64,000 nucleotides of DNA from Ignavibacteriaceae bacterium (lineage in GTDB: Bacteria; Bacteroidota; Ignavibacteria; Ignavibacteriales; Ignavibacteriaceae): positions 1 through 64,000 of the forward strand of contig JABWCL010000007.1 of NCBI GenBank assembly GCA_013360295.1. The letters run 5' to 3'. Of this stretch, positions 9,467 to 17,427 are shown one piece after another; positions within the stretch are counted from its first letter, which is position 1; each line of letters begins with the position of its first letter. Made by a program: the position numbers and the translations under genes. Below the pieces are notes generated by a model. The model was not told where the DNA came from, searched no databases, and saw only the letters and a program-made list of their open reading frames with translations.

Positions 9467-10822
9467 CTATTCTCCTTTCTCTATTCCATACTTCTTAATT
9501 TTGTTATATAAGTGACTCCGCTGAATATTCAGATCTTCTGCTGTTTTGCTGATATTCCAGTGGTTTACTTCGAGTTGTTTTAAAATGAATGCACGCTCAG
9601 CCTTTTCTTTAAATTCCTGGAAGGAGTTTGTCTCTTCGATTATATCCTCAATCCTGATTTTCTCCAGTGGAACAAGGAAATCAATATCATAACGTGAGAT
9701 CTCCTTCTTATTGACTAGAATGATAATCCTTTCCACAATGTTGCGCAGTTCCCGAATATTGCCGGGCCAGGAGAGGTTCCGGAGTAATTCAATCGCGTCA
9801 GGTGCAAAAACCACAAGTGGTTTTTTATGCTTTTCACATACATCCTTGATAAAATGATTAACAAGCGCAGGTATGTCCTCCCGTCTTTCCCTGAGAGTTG
9901 GGACTTCAACCGGTATGACATTGAGACGATGATATAAGTCTTCTCTGAAATTTCCTTTTTGAATTTCTTCTTTTAGATTCTTGTTTGTGGCAGAAATAAT
10001 ACGCACATCAACACTGATTTGCTTTGTTCCGCCAACACGCATAATTTTCCCTTCTTCGATTACCCTGAGTACTTTTGCTTGTGCCTGAAGGCTCATGTCA
10101 CCAATTTCATCGAGAAAAAGAGTCCCTTTATTTGCTAATTCAAATTTTCCAGTGCGGTTCTGTATGGCACCAGTAAACGATCCTTTTTCATGCCCGAATA
10201 ATTCTGATTCGATTAATTCATTCGGAATAGCAGCGCAATTCACTTCCACAAACGGACCTTCTTTTCGTAGGCTGTTTTCATGTATAGACCGCGCAACAAG
10301 TTCTTTGCCAGTTCCGTTCTCTCCGGTGATTAGCACACGCACATCCGCCTCGCCAACCCTCGATATCAGCTCTTTTATTTTCTTTGTTTTTGGGCCATCG
10401 CCTATGATTTGAGTTGTACCGTGAAGAGTTCTTTTAATCTCGGCATTTTCTTTAATTAACTGAGATTGTTCGCAGGAATTTCTGACGCTGATCAGTAGTT
10501 TATCCCTGTCGATAGGTTTCTCCAGGAAGTCAAAGGCTCCAAGTTTAGTAGCTTTAATAGCATTCTGGATGGTGCCATAAGCTGAGATCATTATTACGTT
10601 AATGAATCTGTTAAACTTTTTGATACGCTGCAGCAGGTCAAATCCATTAGCGTCTCCAATCTGAATATCCAGTAAAACTGTGTCCGGAGGATTTGCAATA
10701 AGCTTAGAGAATCCGTCTTCACCTCCGGTTGAGTACTCAACAGAATAGTTCTCATACTCGAGGATAAGTTTTATACTTTCACAAATTTCAATTTCGTCAT
10801 CAATTATTAATACGTTGTTCAT
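9467..10822 (-). CDS. Sigma54-dependent response regulator, NtrC family
   Basis: A three-domain transcription activator of 451 residues. The receiver domain (1-120) has the acidic pocket Asp8-Asp9, phospho-acceptor Asp52 and Lys in FLEKPID. The AAA+ domain (about 140-370) has Walker A GENGTGKE, and KGSFTGAIQ, which is the GAFTGA loop that contacts sigma54 with Ser replacing Ala. The C-terminal Fis-type helix-turn-helix (NHWNISKTAEDLNIQRSHLY) binds enhancers. No histidine kinase is encoded next to it. It overlaps the upstream unknown gene by four bases and is directly followed by the HIT gene. Targets cannot be told from the window. Confidence 0.95.
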   Translation of the reverse strand: MNNVLIIDDEIEICESIKLILEYENYSVEYSTGGEDGFSKLIANPPDTVLLDIQIGDANGFDLLQRIKKFNRFINVIMISAYGTIQNAIKATKLGAFDFLEKPIDRDKLLISVRNSCEQSQLIKENAEIKRTLHGTTQIIGDGPKTKKIKELISRVGEADVRVLITGENGTGKELVARSIHENSLRKEGPFVEVNCAAIPNELIESELFGHEKGSFTGAIQNRTGKFELANKGTLFLDEIGDMSLQAQAKVLRVIEEGKIMRVGGTKQISVDVRIISATNKNLKEEIQKGNFREDLYHRLNVIPVEVPTLRERREDIPALVNHFIKDVCEKHKKPLVVFAPDAIELLRNLSWPGNIRELRNIVERIIILVNKKEISRYDIDFLVPLEKIRIEDIIEETNSFQEFKEKAERAFILKQLEVNHWNISKTAEDLNIQRSHLYNKIKKYGIEKGE

Positions 10823-11496
10823 CCGGATTTCAGTAAAAAATGTTTAAGGTTGTGTAAAATTATATAAGAAGAAGGTAATTCGGAAACTTCTTTTTGTAAT
10901 TGTTTGCCAAAATGATACCCCAGGATATTAATACTCAGATCCCTGACATCAAAGGAATTATTTTCAATAAATAGATCCTCGAACCCTTCAATATAAAAAC
11001 CGATTAAAAGGGAAATAAAGCCCAAACCGTTGTAGGATAAATATGCTGAACCGAAAAAATGTGCAAGTTTATCTCTGTCATCTGAATTTGTGAACTTTGA
11101 ATCAAATAAGAAGAATGAGGGAATATTTTTATTTTTTTTATCAAACAAGTGGCTTGAAGGACTCAGGAGAGGATAATTCAAAGAAAAGGGAGTGAACGGT
11201 ATTCTGAGAGGTACCATTCTGTACTGAATTGTAGTGAACATAAGCGTGTAGAGTGCTTCACTTTTGTCACTCTCGCTGATTCTCAGCGCTTCAATATAGA
11301 GAGAATCGATCAGAGCAAGAGCGTGTTTTGATTCAGAAAAACCAGAGAAGCTATCCCGCGAAAGATACTCTGAAAGCAACTCCACCCTCAGGCTAAGTTT
11401 GCTCCTCTGCGAATGAATGTCTGAAAAACACGAAGCAATAATTACTAAAGTGAAATAAAAAGTAATTTTCAGGTCAGGTCTGAAAGACGCCAACAT
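10819..11496 (-). CDS. Uncharacterised protein with N-terminal hydrophobic signal, possibly DUF2279-like
   Basis: I do not recognise this firmly. The N-terminus (LKITFYFTLVIIASCFSDIHS) looks like a signal peptide or anchor. The second half contains DKLAHFFGSAYLSYNGLGF and a hydrophobic stretch FISLLIGFYIEGFEDLF, a pattern seen in DUF2279/YfiM-like envelope proteins (D-K-x-x-H-F-x-x-S). About 225 residues. ATG 11496 is taken as start; a TTG 12 bases upstream is also in frame. Either start overlaps the carboxylase gene (23 or 35 bases), and the stop overlaps the sigma54 regulator by four bases, so translation is coupled to both. Confidence 0.65.
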   Translation of the reverse strand: MLASFRPDLKITFYFTLVIIASCFSDIHSQRSKLSLRVELLSEYLSRDSFSGFSESKHALALIDSLYIEALRISESDKSEALYTLMFTTIQYRMVPLRIPFTPFSLNYPLLSPSSHLFDKKNKNIPSFFLFDSKFTNSDDRDKLAHFFGSAYLSYNGLGFISLLIGFYIEGFEDLFIENNSFDVRDLSINILGYHFGKQLQKEVSELPSSYIILHNLKHFLLKSG

Positions 11497-13123
11497 TGAA
11501 TTTATCAAAATTCGGATTGTTATTTGCGATCTCTATACATCTTGAAACGTATTCTCTGGTTTTCAGTGGATCGAGTATATCATCAACCCATAACCGGGAG
11601 GCAGCGTGGTAAGGTGAACTCGTTTCTTCGTATGATTTCAACACATCTCCGAGAAGTTTTGCCTTTTCTTCTTCACTGAATTTTTTACCCTGTTTTTCAG
11701 CTTGTTTTATCTTGATATCTGTTAGTACTGAACTTGCCTGTGCGCCTCCCATAACAGCAATTTTCGCCCTTGGGTACATAACTATAAACCTTGGGTCGTA
11801 GGCCTTACCGCACATCGCATAATTGCCTGCTCCGAAACTGTTGCCTACGATAATAGTAATTTTCGGTACGATTGAGTTAGCAACCGCGTTAACCATTTTT
11901 GCCCCGTCTTTTATAATACCTCCATGCTCTGCACGGCTGCCAACCATAAACCCGGTAACATCCTGAAGAAATAAAAGTGGAATTCTACGCTGATTACAGT
12001 TCATAATGAATCTCGCAGCTTTATCAGCGCTATCGGAGTAAATCACACCACCAAATTGTACTTCACCTTTCTCTGTCTTAATAACTTCACGCTGATTGGC
12101 AATAATTCCAACAGCCCAGCCATCAATCCTGGCATAGGCGGTAACAAGAGTTTTTCCATAACCGGCTTTGTATTCATCAATTTCGGAACTATCTACTATT
12201 CTGGCCAGGAGGTCATAGGTGTTGTAAGTTTTCAGAGTATCTTCGGGCAAAATACCATAGATTTCTTTTATTGGAAATTTTGGAAGAACGGATTTCTGCC
12301 TGTTGAAATCGGCAGGGGAGGGGAGATGGAATTTTGAAACCAGGTTTCTGATTCTTTGTATACACTCTTCGTCATCCTCACAAACATAATCCGTTACACC
12401 AGAAACATTTGATTGAACCACTGCGCCTCCGAGGCTTTCATTGTCTATCACCTCACCAATTGCTGCTTTAACCAAATGAGACCCTGCAAGAAATACGGAT
12501 CCTTCTCCTTTTACAATCAGTGCCTCATCGCTCATGATGGGCAGGTAAGCGCCTCCCGCGACGCAAGGTCCCATTATCGCCGCTATCTGAGGAATTCCCA
12601 TCGAAGATATTCTTGCGTTGTTTCTGAAAATTCTGCCAAAGTGTTCCTTGTCCGGAAATATCTCTTCCTGCAGCGGGAGAAAAACTCCGGCACTGTCGAC
12701 AAGGTAAATGAGTGGCAGATTATTTTCAATCGCAATTTCTTGTGCTCTCAGGTTTTTTTTACATGTGAGAGGAAACCAGGCACCGGCTTTGACGGTTGCG
12801 TCATTTGCCACTATCATACAGTCGCGGCTATGTATTTTTCCCACGCCCGTAACAACACCTGCTCCGGGAGCGCCGCCATAATTTGCATACATACCAAAAG
12901 CGGCAAAGGAATTAAGTTCAAAAAGGTGAGTGCCAGGATCAATTAGCAGACTTATTCTTTCCCGGGCGGTCAGTTTACCTTTGGCTTTGTGTGCGTTTAT
13001 TGCACTTTCTCCACCACCGAGTCTGATCTTTTCATTATGAGCATTTAATATTCTGACCAGATTTTTTTGATAATCCTCTCTTTCCAGAAAAGACTTGGAT
13101 TCTTTTAATTCTTTTCCGATCAT
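11474..13123 (-). CDS. Acyl-CoA carboxylase beta (carboxyltransferase) subunit
   Basis: The carboxyltransferase half of a biotin-dependent acyl-CoA carboxylase, about 549 residues with N- and C-terminal crotonase-like domains. GGAPGAGVVTGVG and ANDATVKAGAWFP lie in the N-terminal domain; GPCVAGGAYLPIM is an acyl-CoA oxyanion site; GNSFGAGNYAMCGKAYDPR is the C-terminal counterpart. It is closest in style to methylcrotonyl-CoA carboxylase beta, though propionyl- or geranyl-CoA is possible. No biotin carboxylase or biotin carrier gene is nearby, so the partner subunit must be elsewhere. ATG 13123 is preferred because GAGGAA sits just ahead of it; the frame stays open to a TTG at 13159 that would overlap the dehydrogenase. 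Confidence 0.93.
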   Translation of the reverse strand: MIGKELKESKSFLEREDYQKNLVRILNAHNEKIRLGGGESAINAHKAKGKLTARERISLLIDPGTHLFELNSFAAFGMYANYGGAPGAGVVTGVGKIHSRDCMIVANDATVKAGAWFPLTCKKNLRAQEIAIENNLPLIYLVDSAGVFLPLQEEIFPDKEHFGRIFRNNARISSMGIPQIAAIMGPCVAGGAYLPIMSDEALIVKGEGSVFLAGSHLVKAAIGEVIDNESLGGAVVQSNVSGVTDYVCEDDEECIQRIRNLVSKFHLPSPADFNRQKSVLPKFPIKEIYGILPEDTLKTYNTYDLLARIVDSSEIDEYKAGYGKTLVTAYARIDGWAVGIIANQREVIKTEKGEVQFGGVIYSDSADKAARFIMNCNQRRIPLLFLQDVTGFMVGSRAEHGGIIKDGAKMVNAVANSIVPKITIIVGNSFGAGNYAMCGKAYDPRFIVMYPRAKIAVMGGAQASSVLTDIKIKQAEKQGKKFSEEEKAKLLGDVLKSYEETSSPYHAASRLWVDDILDPLKTREYVSRCIEIANNNPNFDKFNVGVFQT

Positions 13124-13130
13124 GGTTTCC

Positions 13131-14297
13131 TCAGTATTCTTTAAGCAATTGTCTTGCAATCACCAGTCTTTGAATTTCTGAGGTGCCTTCACCAATAGTC
13201 AGTAGTTTGACGTCCCGGTAAAGTTTTTCAACAGGAAATTCCTTAATGAAACCATAACCACCAAATATCTGGACTGCTTCAGAGGCTGCTTTCTCCGCAA
13301 TCTCACTTGAAAATAATTTTGCCATGGCAGCTTCATTCTGTGTAAGTTCATTTTTGTCTTTCTTAAAAGCAGCTTTGTATGTCATCAGTCTTGCTGCGTC
13401 GATGTTTACAGCCATATCTGCCAGTTTAAATTGAATTGCCTGGAATGCATTCAATGACTTATTAAATTGTTTTCTTTCAGTTGAGTATTGTATTGATGCT
13501 TCGAGTGCACCCATTGCCAGACCACAACTCAGGGCGGCGATTGAGATTCTCCCACCCTCAAGCACCTTCATTGCCTGAATGAATCCTTCACCTTCTTTTC
13601 CAAGCAGATTTTGTTGCGGTATCATACAGTCCTCGAAAGTTAGCTGAGTCGTATCACTCGCCCGCATCCCGAGTTTATTTTCCTTCTTACCAAGGACCAA
13701 TCCGTGAAACCCTTTTTCAAGTATAAATGCGGAGACTCCCTTTTTCCCAAGTGATTTATTTGTAATAGCGAGTATGGTGTATGTACCTCCGACTGTGCCG
13801 TGCGTAGTGAACATCTTGCTGCCATTAAGCAGATAATGATCGCCCTCTTTAACGGCGTAGCTTTTCAGCGCAGCAGAATCGCTTCCGGAACCGGGCTCAG
13901 TCAATCCCCAGGCGCCAATATTCCTTCCTGAACAAAGATCAGGCAGATACTTCATTCTTTGCTCCTCCGTACCAAACATATATATATGGTTTGTACACAA
14001 TCCATTATGAGCCGCAACGGTTAAGGCGATAGACGGATCCACTTTTGCCAGTTCTTCAATAATTATTACAAACTCGGTGTAACCTAATCCCGCTCCGCCA
14101 TATTTCTCGGGGATCAAAACTCCCAAAAATCCCATTCCGCTAAGTTCCTGCACTATCGAGTATGGGAACTCCTGGGTTTCATCTAGTTTCAGTACCTCAG
14201 GCTTGATTCGTTGTTCAGCGAAATCTCTCACTATATTCTTTATCTGATTCTGTTCTTCAGTAAGAGAAATATCGAATGGTGTATTTTCAGGATTCAT
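13131..14297 (-). CDS. Acyl-CoA dehydrogenase, short/medium-chain type
   Basis: An ETF-linked FAD enzyme of 388 residues. The flavin signature is GAWGLTEPGSGSDSAAL and the catalytic base is Glu370 in IGEGTSEIQ. Isovaleryl-CoA and long-chain enzymes have no glutamate at this position, so despite its place next to a methylcrotonyl-CoA-carboxylase-like gene it resembles butyryl-type or 2-methyl-branched-chain dehydrogenases. GAGG before ATG 14297 is a good ribosome binding site. It sits between meaB and the carboxylase subunit with gaps of 3 and 7 bases, which indicates one catabolic operon for short or branched acyl-CoA. Confidence 0.93.
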   Translation of the reverse strand: MNPENTPFDISLTEEQNQIKNIVRDFAEQRIKPEVLKLDETQEFPYSIVQELSGMGFLGVLIPEKYGGAGLGYTEFVIIIEELAKVDPSIALTVAAHNGLCTNHIYMFGTEEQRMKYLPDLCSGRNIGAWGLTEPGSGSDSAALKSYAVKEGDHYLLNGSKMFTTHGTVGGTYTILAITNKSLGKKGVSAFILEKGFHGLVLGKKENKLGMRASDTTQLTFEDCMIPQQNLLGKEGEGFIQAMKVLEGGRISIAALSCGLAMGALEASIQYSTERKQFNKSLNAFQAIQFKLADMAVNIDAARLMTYKAAFKKDKNELTQNEAAMAKLFSSEIAEKAASEAVQIFGGYGFIKEFPVEKLYRDVKLLTIGEGTSEIQRLVIARQLLKEY

Positions 14298-14300
14298 TTA

Positions 14301-15257
14301 TTACCTCGCTTTTATGTGGGACTTGTATTCTGTTATTAGTTTTTCCGCAGACTGATAGGGTGGAACCGGAATGGAAGAGGAACTGATTTCACTCTCAAAA
14401 TTTGTAAAAATATTTGTCCATATTTCCGACATCAGTTTCGTTTCTACAATCTTTCTTACCCGCTGCAGGTGCCTTTCTTTTCTTTTTTCGACCAAAGTGT
14501 TTGTTCTTTCCGAGAAACCTCTATGGGAGTCTATCGCAATAAGAAGTTCGTTAATTCCCCGGTTTTCAGTTCCGATAGTTTTGACGATTTCCGGGATCCA
14601 TGTTTTTTCATCATGGTCACGGAAGGAAAGCATTGTTTTCAAAGCGGCTATCGCCTGATCTGCACCAGGCCGGTCAGACTTGTTCATTACGAAAATATCA
14701 GCTATTTCCATCAAGCCTGCTTTCATCGCCTGTATTGAGTCTCCTGATTCAGGAACAATAATAACAACTGTTGAATCTGCTGTTTTTACGATTTCCAACT
14801 CAGACTGTCCGACACCAACAGTTTCAAAAATAATAAAATCATATCCTGCGGAATCGAGAACATCTGCAATATCTGAGGCTTTCTCATTAAGGCCTCCGAG
14901 GGAGCCTCTTGAAGCCATACTTCTGATAAACACATTTTTATTATTAGCAAGGTCGGACATACGGATACGGTCACCCAATAGTGCGCCACCTGTAAATGGA
15001 CTAGTCGGATCGACCGCAATAATCCCAACCGTTTTTCCGTGGGTTGTAATCAGCTTTGCCAACTGATTTGTGACAGTGCTCTTACCTGCACCTGGGGGGC
15101 CGGTAATTCCAATACGGTACGCATTTGACGTGTGAGGGAAAATCTGGTCTAAAAGGTGCTCGTGCCCAGCGCTTTCAGTTTCGATTATACTGATAGCCCT
15201 GGCAATTATCCTTTTATCTTTATTTCTTAATCCTGCTAAGTAATCTGTGCTTTTCAA
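14301..15257 (-). CDS. meaB: Methylmalonyl-CoA mutase-associated GTPase MeaB
   Basis: A G3E-family GTPase (318 residues) that protects and reloads the B12-dependent methylmalonyl-CoA mutase. The P-loop is GPPGAGKS (53-60); VDPTSPFTGGALLGDRIRM is the family's Mg/switch region; NKSDRPGAD supplies the guanine-specificity NKxD motif. Length is normal. The mutase itself is not in the window. The gene overlaps nadD by four bases and is followed by the acyl-CoA dehydrogenase and carboxylase genes, which fits propionyl/methylmalonyl-CoA or branched-chain amino acid breakdown. Confidence 0.95.
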   Translation of the reverse strand: MKSTDYLAGLRNKDKRIIARAISIIETESAGHEHLLDQIFPHTSNAYRIGITGPPGAGKSTVTNQLAKLITTHGKTVGIIAVDPTSPFTGGALLGDRIRMSDLANNKNVFIRSMASRGSLGGLNEKASDIADVLDSAGYDFIIFETVGVGQSELEIVKTADSTVVIIVPESGDSIQAMKAGLMEIADIFVMNKSDRPGADQAIAALKTMLSFRDHDEKTWIPEIVKTIGTENRGINELLIAIDSHRGFSERTNTLVEKRKERHLQRVRKIVETKLMSEIWTNIFTNFESEISSSSIPVPPYQSAEKLITEYKSHIKAR

Positions 15258-15826
15258 TCTTTGTACAATTTATTATTAATTATGTATTTTTCAACTTCTT
15301 CAGGCACGAGTCCTTTAATCGATTCGGATTGTTTAATTTTCCGTCTTATTTCAGAAGATGAAATTTTGATTTTAGGTGAATTCAGAAAAATCGCTTTTTC
15401 AAAATACTTATTCTTTTTGAAACCAGATTCATCTCCTCTTGATAAAATTATCAAATTTACTTTTGTTATAAGATCATCCGGCTTATACCATTGATCAAAC
15501 ACAATCAGATTATCCATTCCAATTATCAGATCGATGTAACGGTATTCCTTCCGGAAATAGTCAATCGTGTCAATTGTGTAAGAGATGCCCTCACGTCGAA
15601 TTTCAATATCACTCAAATCAAATTGAGCTTTTCCCTGTAAAGCAAGTCTGATCATATTCAAGCGGTGTCTAGGTGCGATGAAGCTATGGCTTGTCTTCAA
15701 TGGAGAGATAAAAGCAGGGATGAAAATTATTTTGTCCAGGGAGCGTTCATGTAATGCGTATTCAGCAGTTTTTATATGTCCAACGTGAACAGGATTGAAC
15801 GATCCGCCAAATAATCCAATCCTCAT
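15254..15826 (-). CDS. nadD: Nicotinate-nucleotide adenylyltransferase
   Basis: This enzyme transfers AMP from ATP to nicotinate mononucleotide, making deamido-NAD. At 190 residues it has the nucleotidyltransferase motif GLFGGSFNPVHVGH (4-17) and the C-terminal SSSEIRRKI, which corresponds to the ISSTxxR signature. It starts four bases inside the end of the upstream unknown gene and overlaps meaB by four bases. NadB, an earlier enzyme of the same pathway, is encoded at 33129-34748. Confidence 0.95.
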   Translation of the reverse strand: MRIGLFGGSFNPVHVGHIKTAEYALHERSLDKIIFIPAFISPLKTSHSFIAPRHRLNMIRLALQGKAQFDLSDIEIRREGISYTIDTIDYFRKEYRYIDLIIGMDNLIVFDQWYKPDDLITKVNLIILSRGDESGFKKNKYFEKAIFLNSPKIKISSSEIRRKIKQSESIKGLVPEEVEKYIINNKLYKD

Positions 15827-16506
15827 ATAGATAGAATTTCTTTATGTTCAATAAAAAGGAGGTTCAACTCTTTGTGATTAGAGGGATCTGAGAAAAGACT
15901 GTTTTTCCTGTCAGACATTAATCTGTAAAGTTTTCCTGCATTACAAGCTGATTGAATCGGGTTCTTTGTTATAAGTCTGTCAATTTTAAAAGGGAGCAAC
16001 AAAACACTTTTAAGAAAATTATCGTATTCTAAATGATCGGTGATATTAATACCGTAGATACTTTTATCCCAGGTATTCGATGCAAATAAGGCCACTCTCG
16101 AATCCGAATCCAGCACATATATCCCGTTTTCTTCATCCCTGTCCAGGACATTTAGCGCGTTCTCAATATCTTCAGCTAAAAGCCCAAGAGTGCAAAGCGA
16201 CACAAAGAGGATGAGGTTTCCCTCAGTAATTATCTCCGGGTTTGAATCGACAATCGAATTGAAACTAACGTATTTATTGATTCTTTTTTCTTTTGACAAT
16301 TCCTCAGTCAGACCATTTGAAACGGTGGTAAGTACCAGCACCTTTCCGGTGGCATTGTTAACCGGGAGAACGTCAATCAGATTTTTTAACAAAACCTTCC
16401 GGAATTTATCTGTGTCTTCGTCGGTTATTACTCCCTGTACGTTTGCTTTGAAATGAGGGATAAAAGTGTCGAAAATAACTATGAAATATTTCTTTGGTAA
16501 TAACAT
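15823..16506 (-). CDS. Uncharacterised protein, possibly a degenerate DUF2064-type (GT-A fold) nucleotidyl/glycosyl transferase
   Basis: First gene of the minus-strand operon, 227 residues, no signal peptide or membrane segment. I do not recognise it with confidence. The segment IENALNVLDRDEENGIYVL followed by DSRVALFASNTWDKSIYG resembles the pattern in DUF2064/CofC-like proteins (a leucine-rich helix, then D-G-G-Y-Y-L-I-G, then L-F-x-x-x-x-W), but the DGGYY motif is altered to ENGIY and the N-terminal motifs are weak. If related, it may have lost catalysis. The frame is well supported because it overlaps nadD by four bases. Confidence 0.6.
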   Translation of the reverse strand: MLLPKKYFIVIFDTFIPHFKANVQGVITDEDTDKFRKVLLKNLIDVLPVNNATGKVLVLTTVSNGLTEELSKEKRINKYVSFNSIVDSNPEIITEGNLILFVSLCTLGLLAEDIENALNVLDRDEENGIYVLDSDSRVALFASNTWDKSIYGINITDHLEYDNFLKSVLLLPFKIDRLITKNPIQSACNAGKLYRLMSDRKNSLFSDPSNHKELNLLFIEHKEILSI

Positions 16507-16530
16507 AAAGGAAATATCTTTAATTTTTAT

Positions 16531-16701
16531 TTAATTATCAAAGATTCGTGCAGAGCGATAGGTCTTTTTGAGAGGGGGAATTCCGCGAACCACTAAGGCA
16601 TATTTCCGGTTCTGTGCATCCGCCAGGGAAACGTAAAATATAAGCTCAAATGCTGAACTTAATCCGAAATGCTGAGAGTTGATTTTTTTGTAAAAAAACA
16701 A
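16531..16701 (-). other. Start-less minus-strand open frame, possible dispersed repeat or gene remnant
   Basis: The gap 16507-16721 contains a minus-strand frame of 56 codons ending in TAA at 16531-16533, with no ATG or GTG and only TTG 16699-16701 as a possible start. Its translation has balanced, protein-like composition and ends RKYALVVRGIPPLKKTYRSA, then RIFDN. The segment is richer in G+C than typical spacers here. It overlaps the predicted yceD promoter and has no clear ribosome binding site. It could be a small gene, the remnant of one, or a copy of a dispersed intergenic repeat. The window holds no second copy that I noticed. Confidence 0.3.
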
Positions 16702-16707
16702 TAATTT
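16679..16707 (+). promoter_or_regulatory. Probable sigma70-type promoter for the yceD-rpmF-plsX-fab operon
   Basis: TTGATT (16679-16684) and TAATTT (16702-16707) are separated by exactly 17 bases. The predicted transcription start is near 16714, which leaves a leader of only about eight bases before ATG 16722 and no Shine-Dalgarno sequence, so yceD may be translated from an almost leaderless message. Confidence 0.4.
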
Positions 16708-16721
16708 ATTAAATTACTTGG

Positions 16722-17234
16722 ATGAACTTAAAAATCTCTGGCTTAGGCCATGGAATTCATTACTTTGATTTTTCCGGTCCGGTTGAAGAGTTAGACCTGG
16801 ACGAACTATTTGTGGGGACGTATAAACTGGATCTTAAATTAGATCGTTCAGTAGCCCAGATTTTATTGACCACAAAGCTAGCGCTTACAGGCAAATTTTT
16901 TTGTGACAGGTGTGGGCAGGAGTATTTAAGAGAAGTTTTGACCGAGTTTAAAACAGCGTTCCATTTTACCAGACCAAATGAGATCGGGGATGACGATGAA
17001 GATTATAAGCTCCTAAATTTTGATGCGGATAAGATAGATATCTCCCAGGAGCTAAAAGACTATAGCAGTCTGGCAATACCATTAAAGAATCTTTGTTCGG
17101 AAGAATGTCAGGGATTATGCCCAAAATGCGGTAAAAATTTGAATGTTGAAAAATGTGACTGCGTGATTGAAAACATCAATCCGATCTGGTCTCCATTAGC
17201 AGAATTGAAAGAAAAATTTAATAATAATAAATGA
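16722..17234 (+). CDS. yceD: YceD/DUF177 family protein, 23S rRNA accumulation protein
   Basis: A 170-residue DUF177 protein, the family almost always encoded directly before rpmF and implicated in 23S rRNA accumulation or 50S assembly. Two Cys motifs are seen: CDRCGQEY (about 67-74) and CSEECQGLCPKCGKNLN followed by CDC near 125-150, the usual zinc-binding-like arrangement. The rpmF start is 11 bases after its stop, the classic order yceD-rpmF-plsX-fab. It has no Shine-Dalgarno sequence, and a promoter lies just upstream. Confidence 0.93.
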   Translation: MNLKISGLGHGIHYFDFSGPVEELDLDELFVGTYKLDLKLDRSVAQILLTTKLALTGKFFCDRCGQEYLREVLTEFKTAFHFTRPNEIGDDDEDYKLLNFDADKIDISQELKDYSSLAIPLKNLCSEECQGLCPKCGKNLNVEKCDCVIENINPIWSPLAELKEKFNNNK

Positions 17235-17245
17235 AAGAATAATCA

Positions 17246-17425
17246 ATGCCAAATCCAAAACGTAAAATGTCAAAGACTCGCAGAGATAAAAGGCGTACGC
17301 ACTATAAAGCGACCGCTCCGACACTCTCAAAATGTTCAAATTGCGGTGAATTAAAGTTAGCTCATCACGTTTGTCCTTCGTGCGGTTATTTCGCCGGCCG
17401 TTCAATGTTTATTCCTAAGAATTAA
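17246..17425 (+). CDS. rpmF: Large ribosomal subunit protein bL32
   Basis: A 59-residue basic ribosomal protein that starts [20 protein letters not shown]. The zinc ribbon has both cysteine pairs (CSNCGELK and CPSCGYF), so it is the zinc-binding form rather than the Cys-free paralogue that some bacteria make under zinc limitation. It lies between yceD and plsX, whose TTG start is two bases after its stop. The product ends SMFIPKN. Confidence 0.97.
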   Translation: MPNPKRKMSKTRRDKRRTHYKATAPTLSKCSNCGELKLAHHVCPSCGYFAGRSMFIPKN

Positions 17426-17427
17426 GC

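Noticed and set aside
12413-12946. 177-codon plus-strand open frame
   Set aside because: Lies wholly antisense to the well-conserved acyl-CoA carboxylase gene; its translation has no recognisable motif and no ribosome binding site.
14680-15066. 128-codon plus-strand open frame
   Set aside because: Antisense to meaB, whose GTPase motifs occupy the same bases; a by-product of codon bias.
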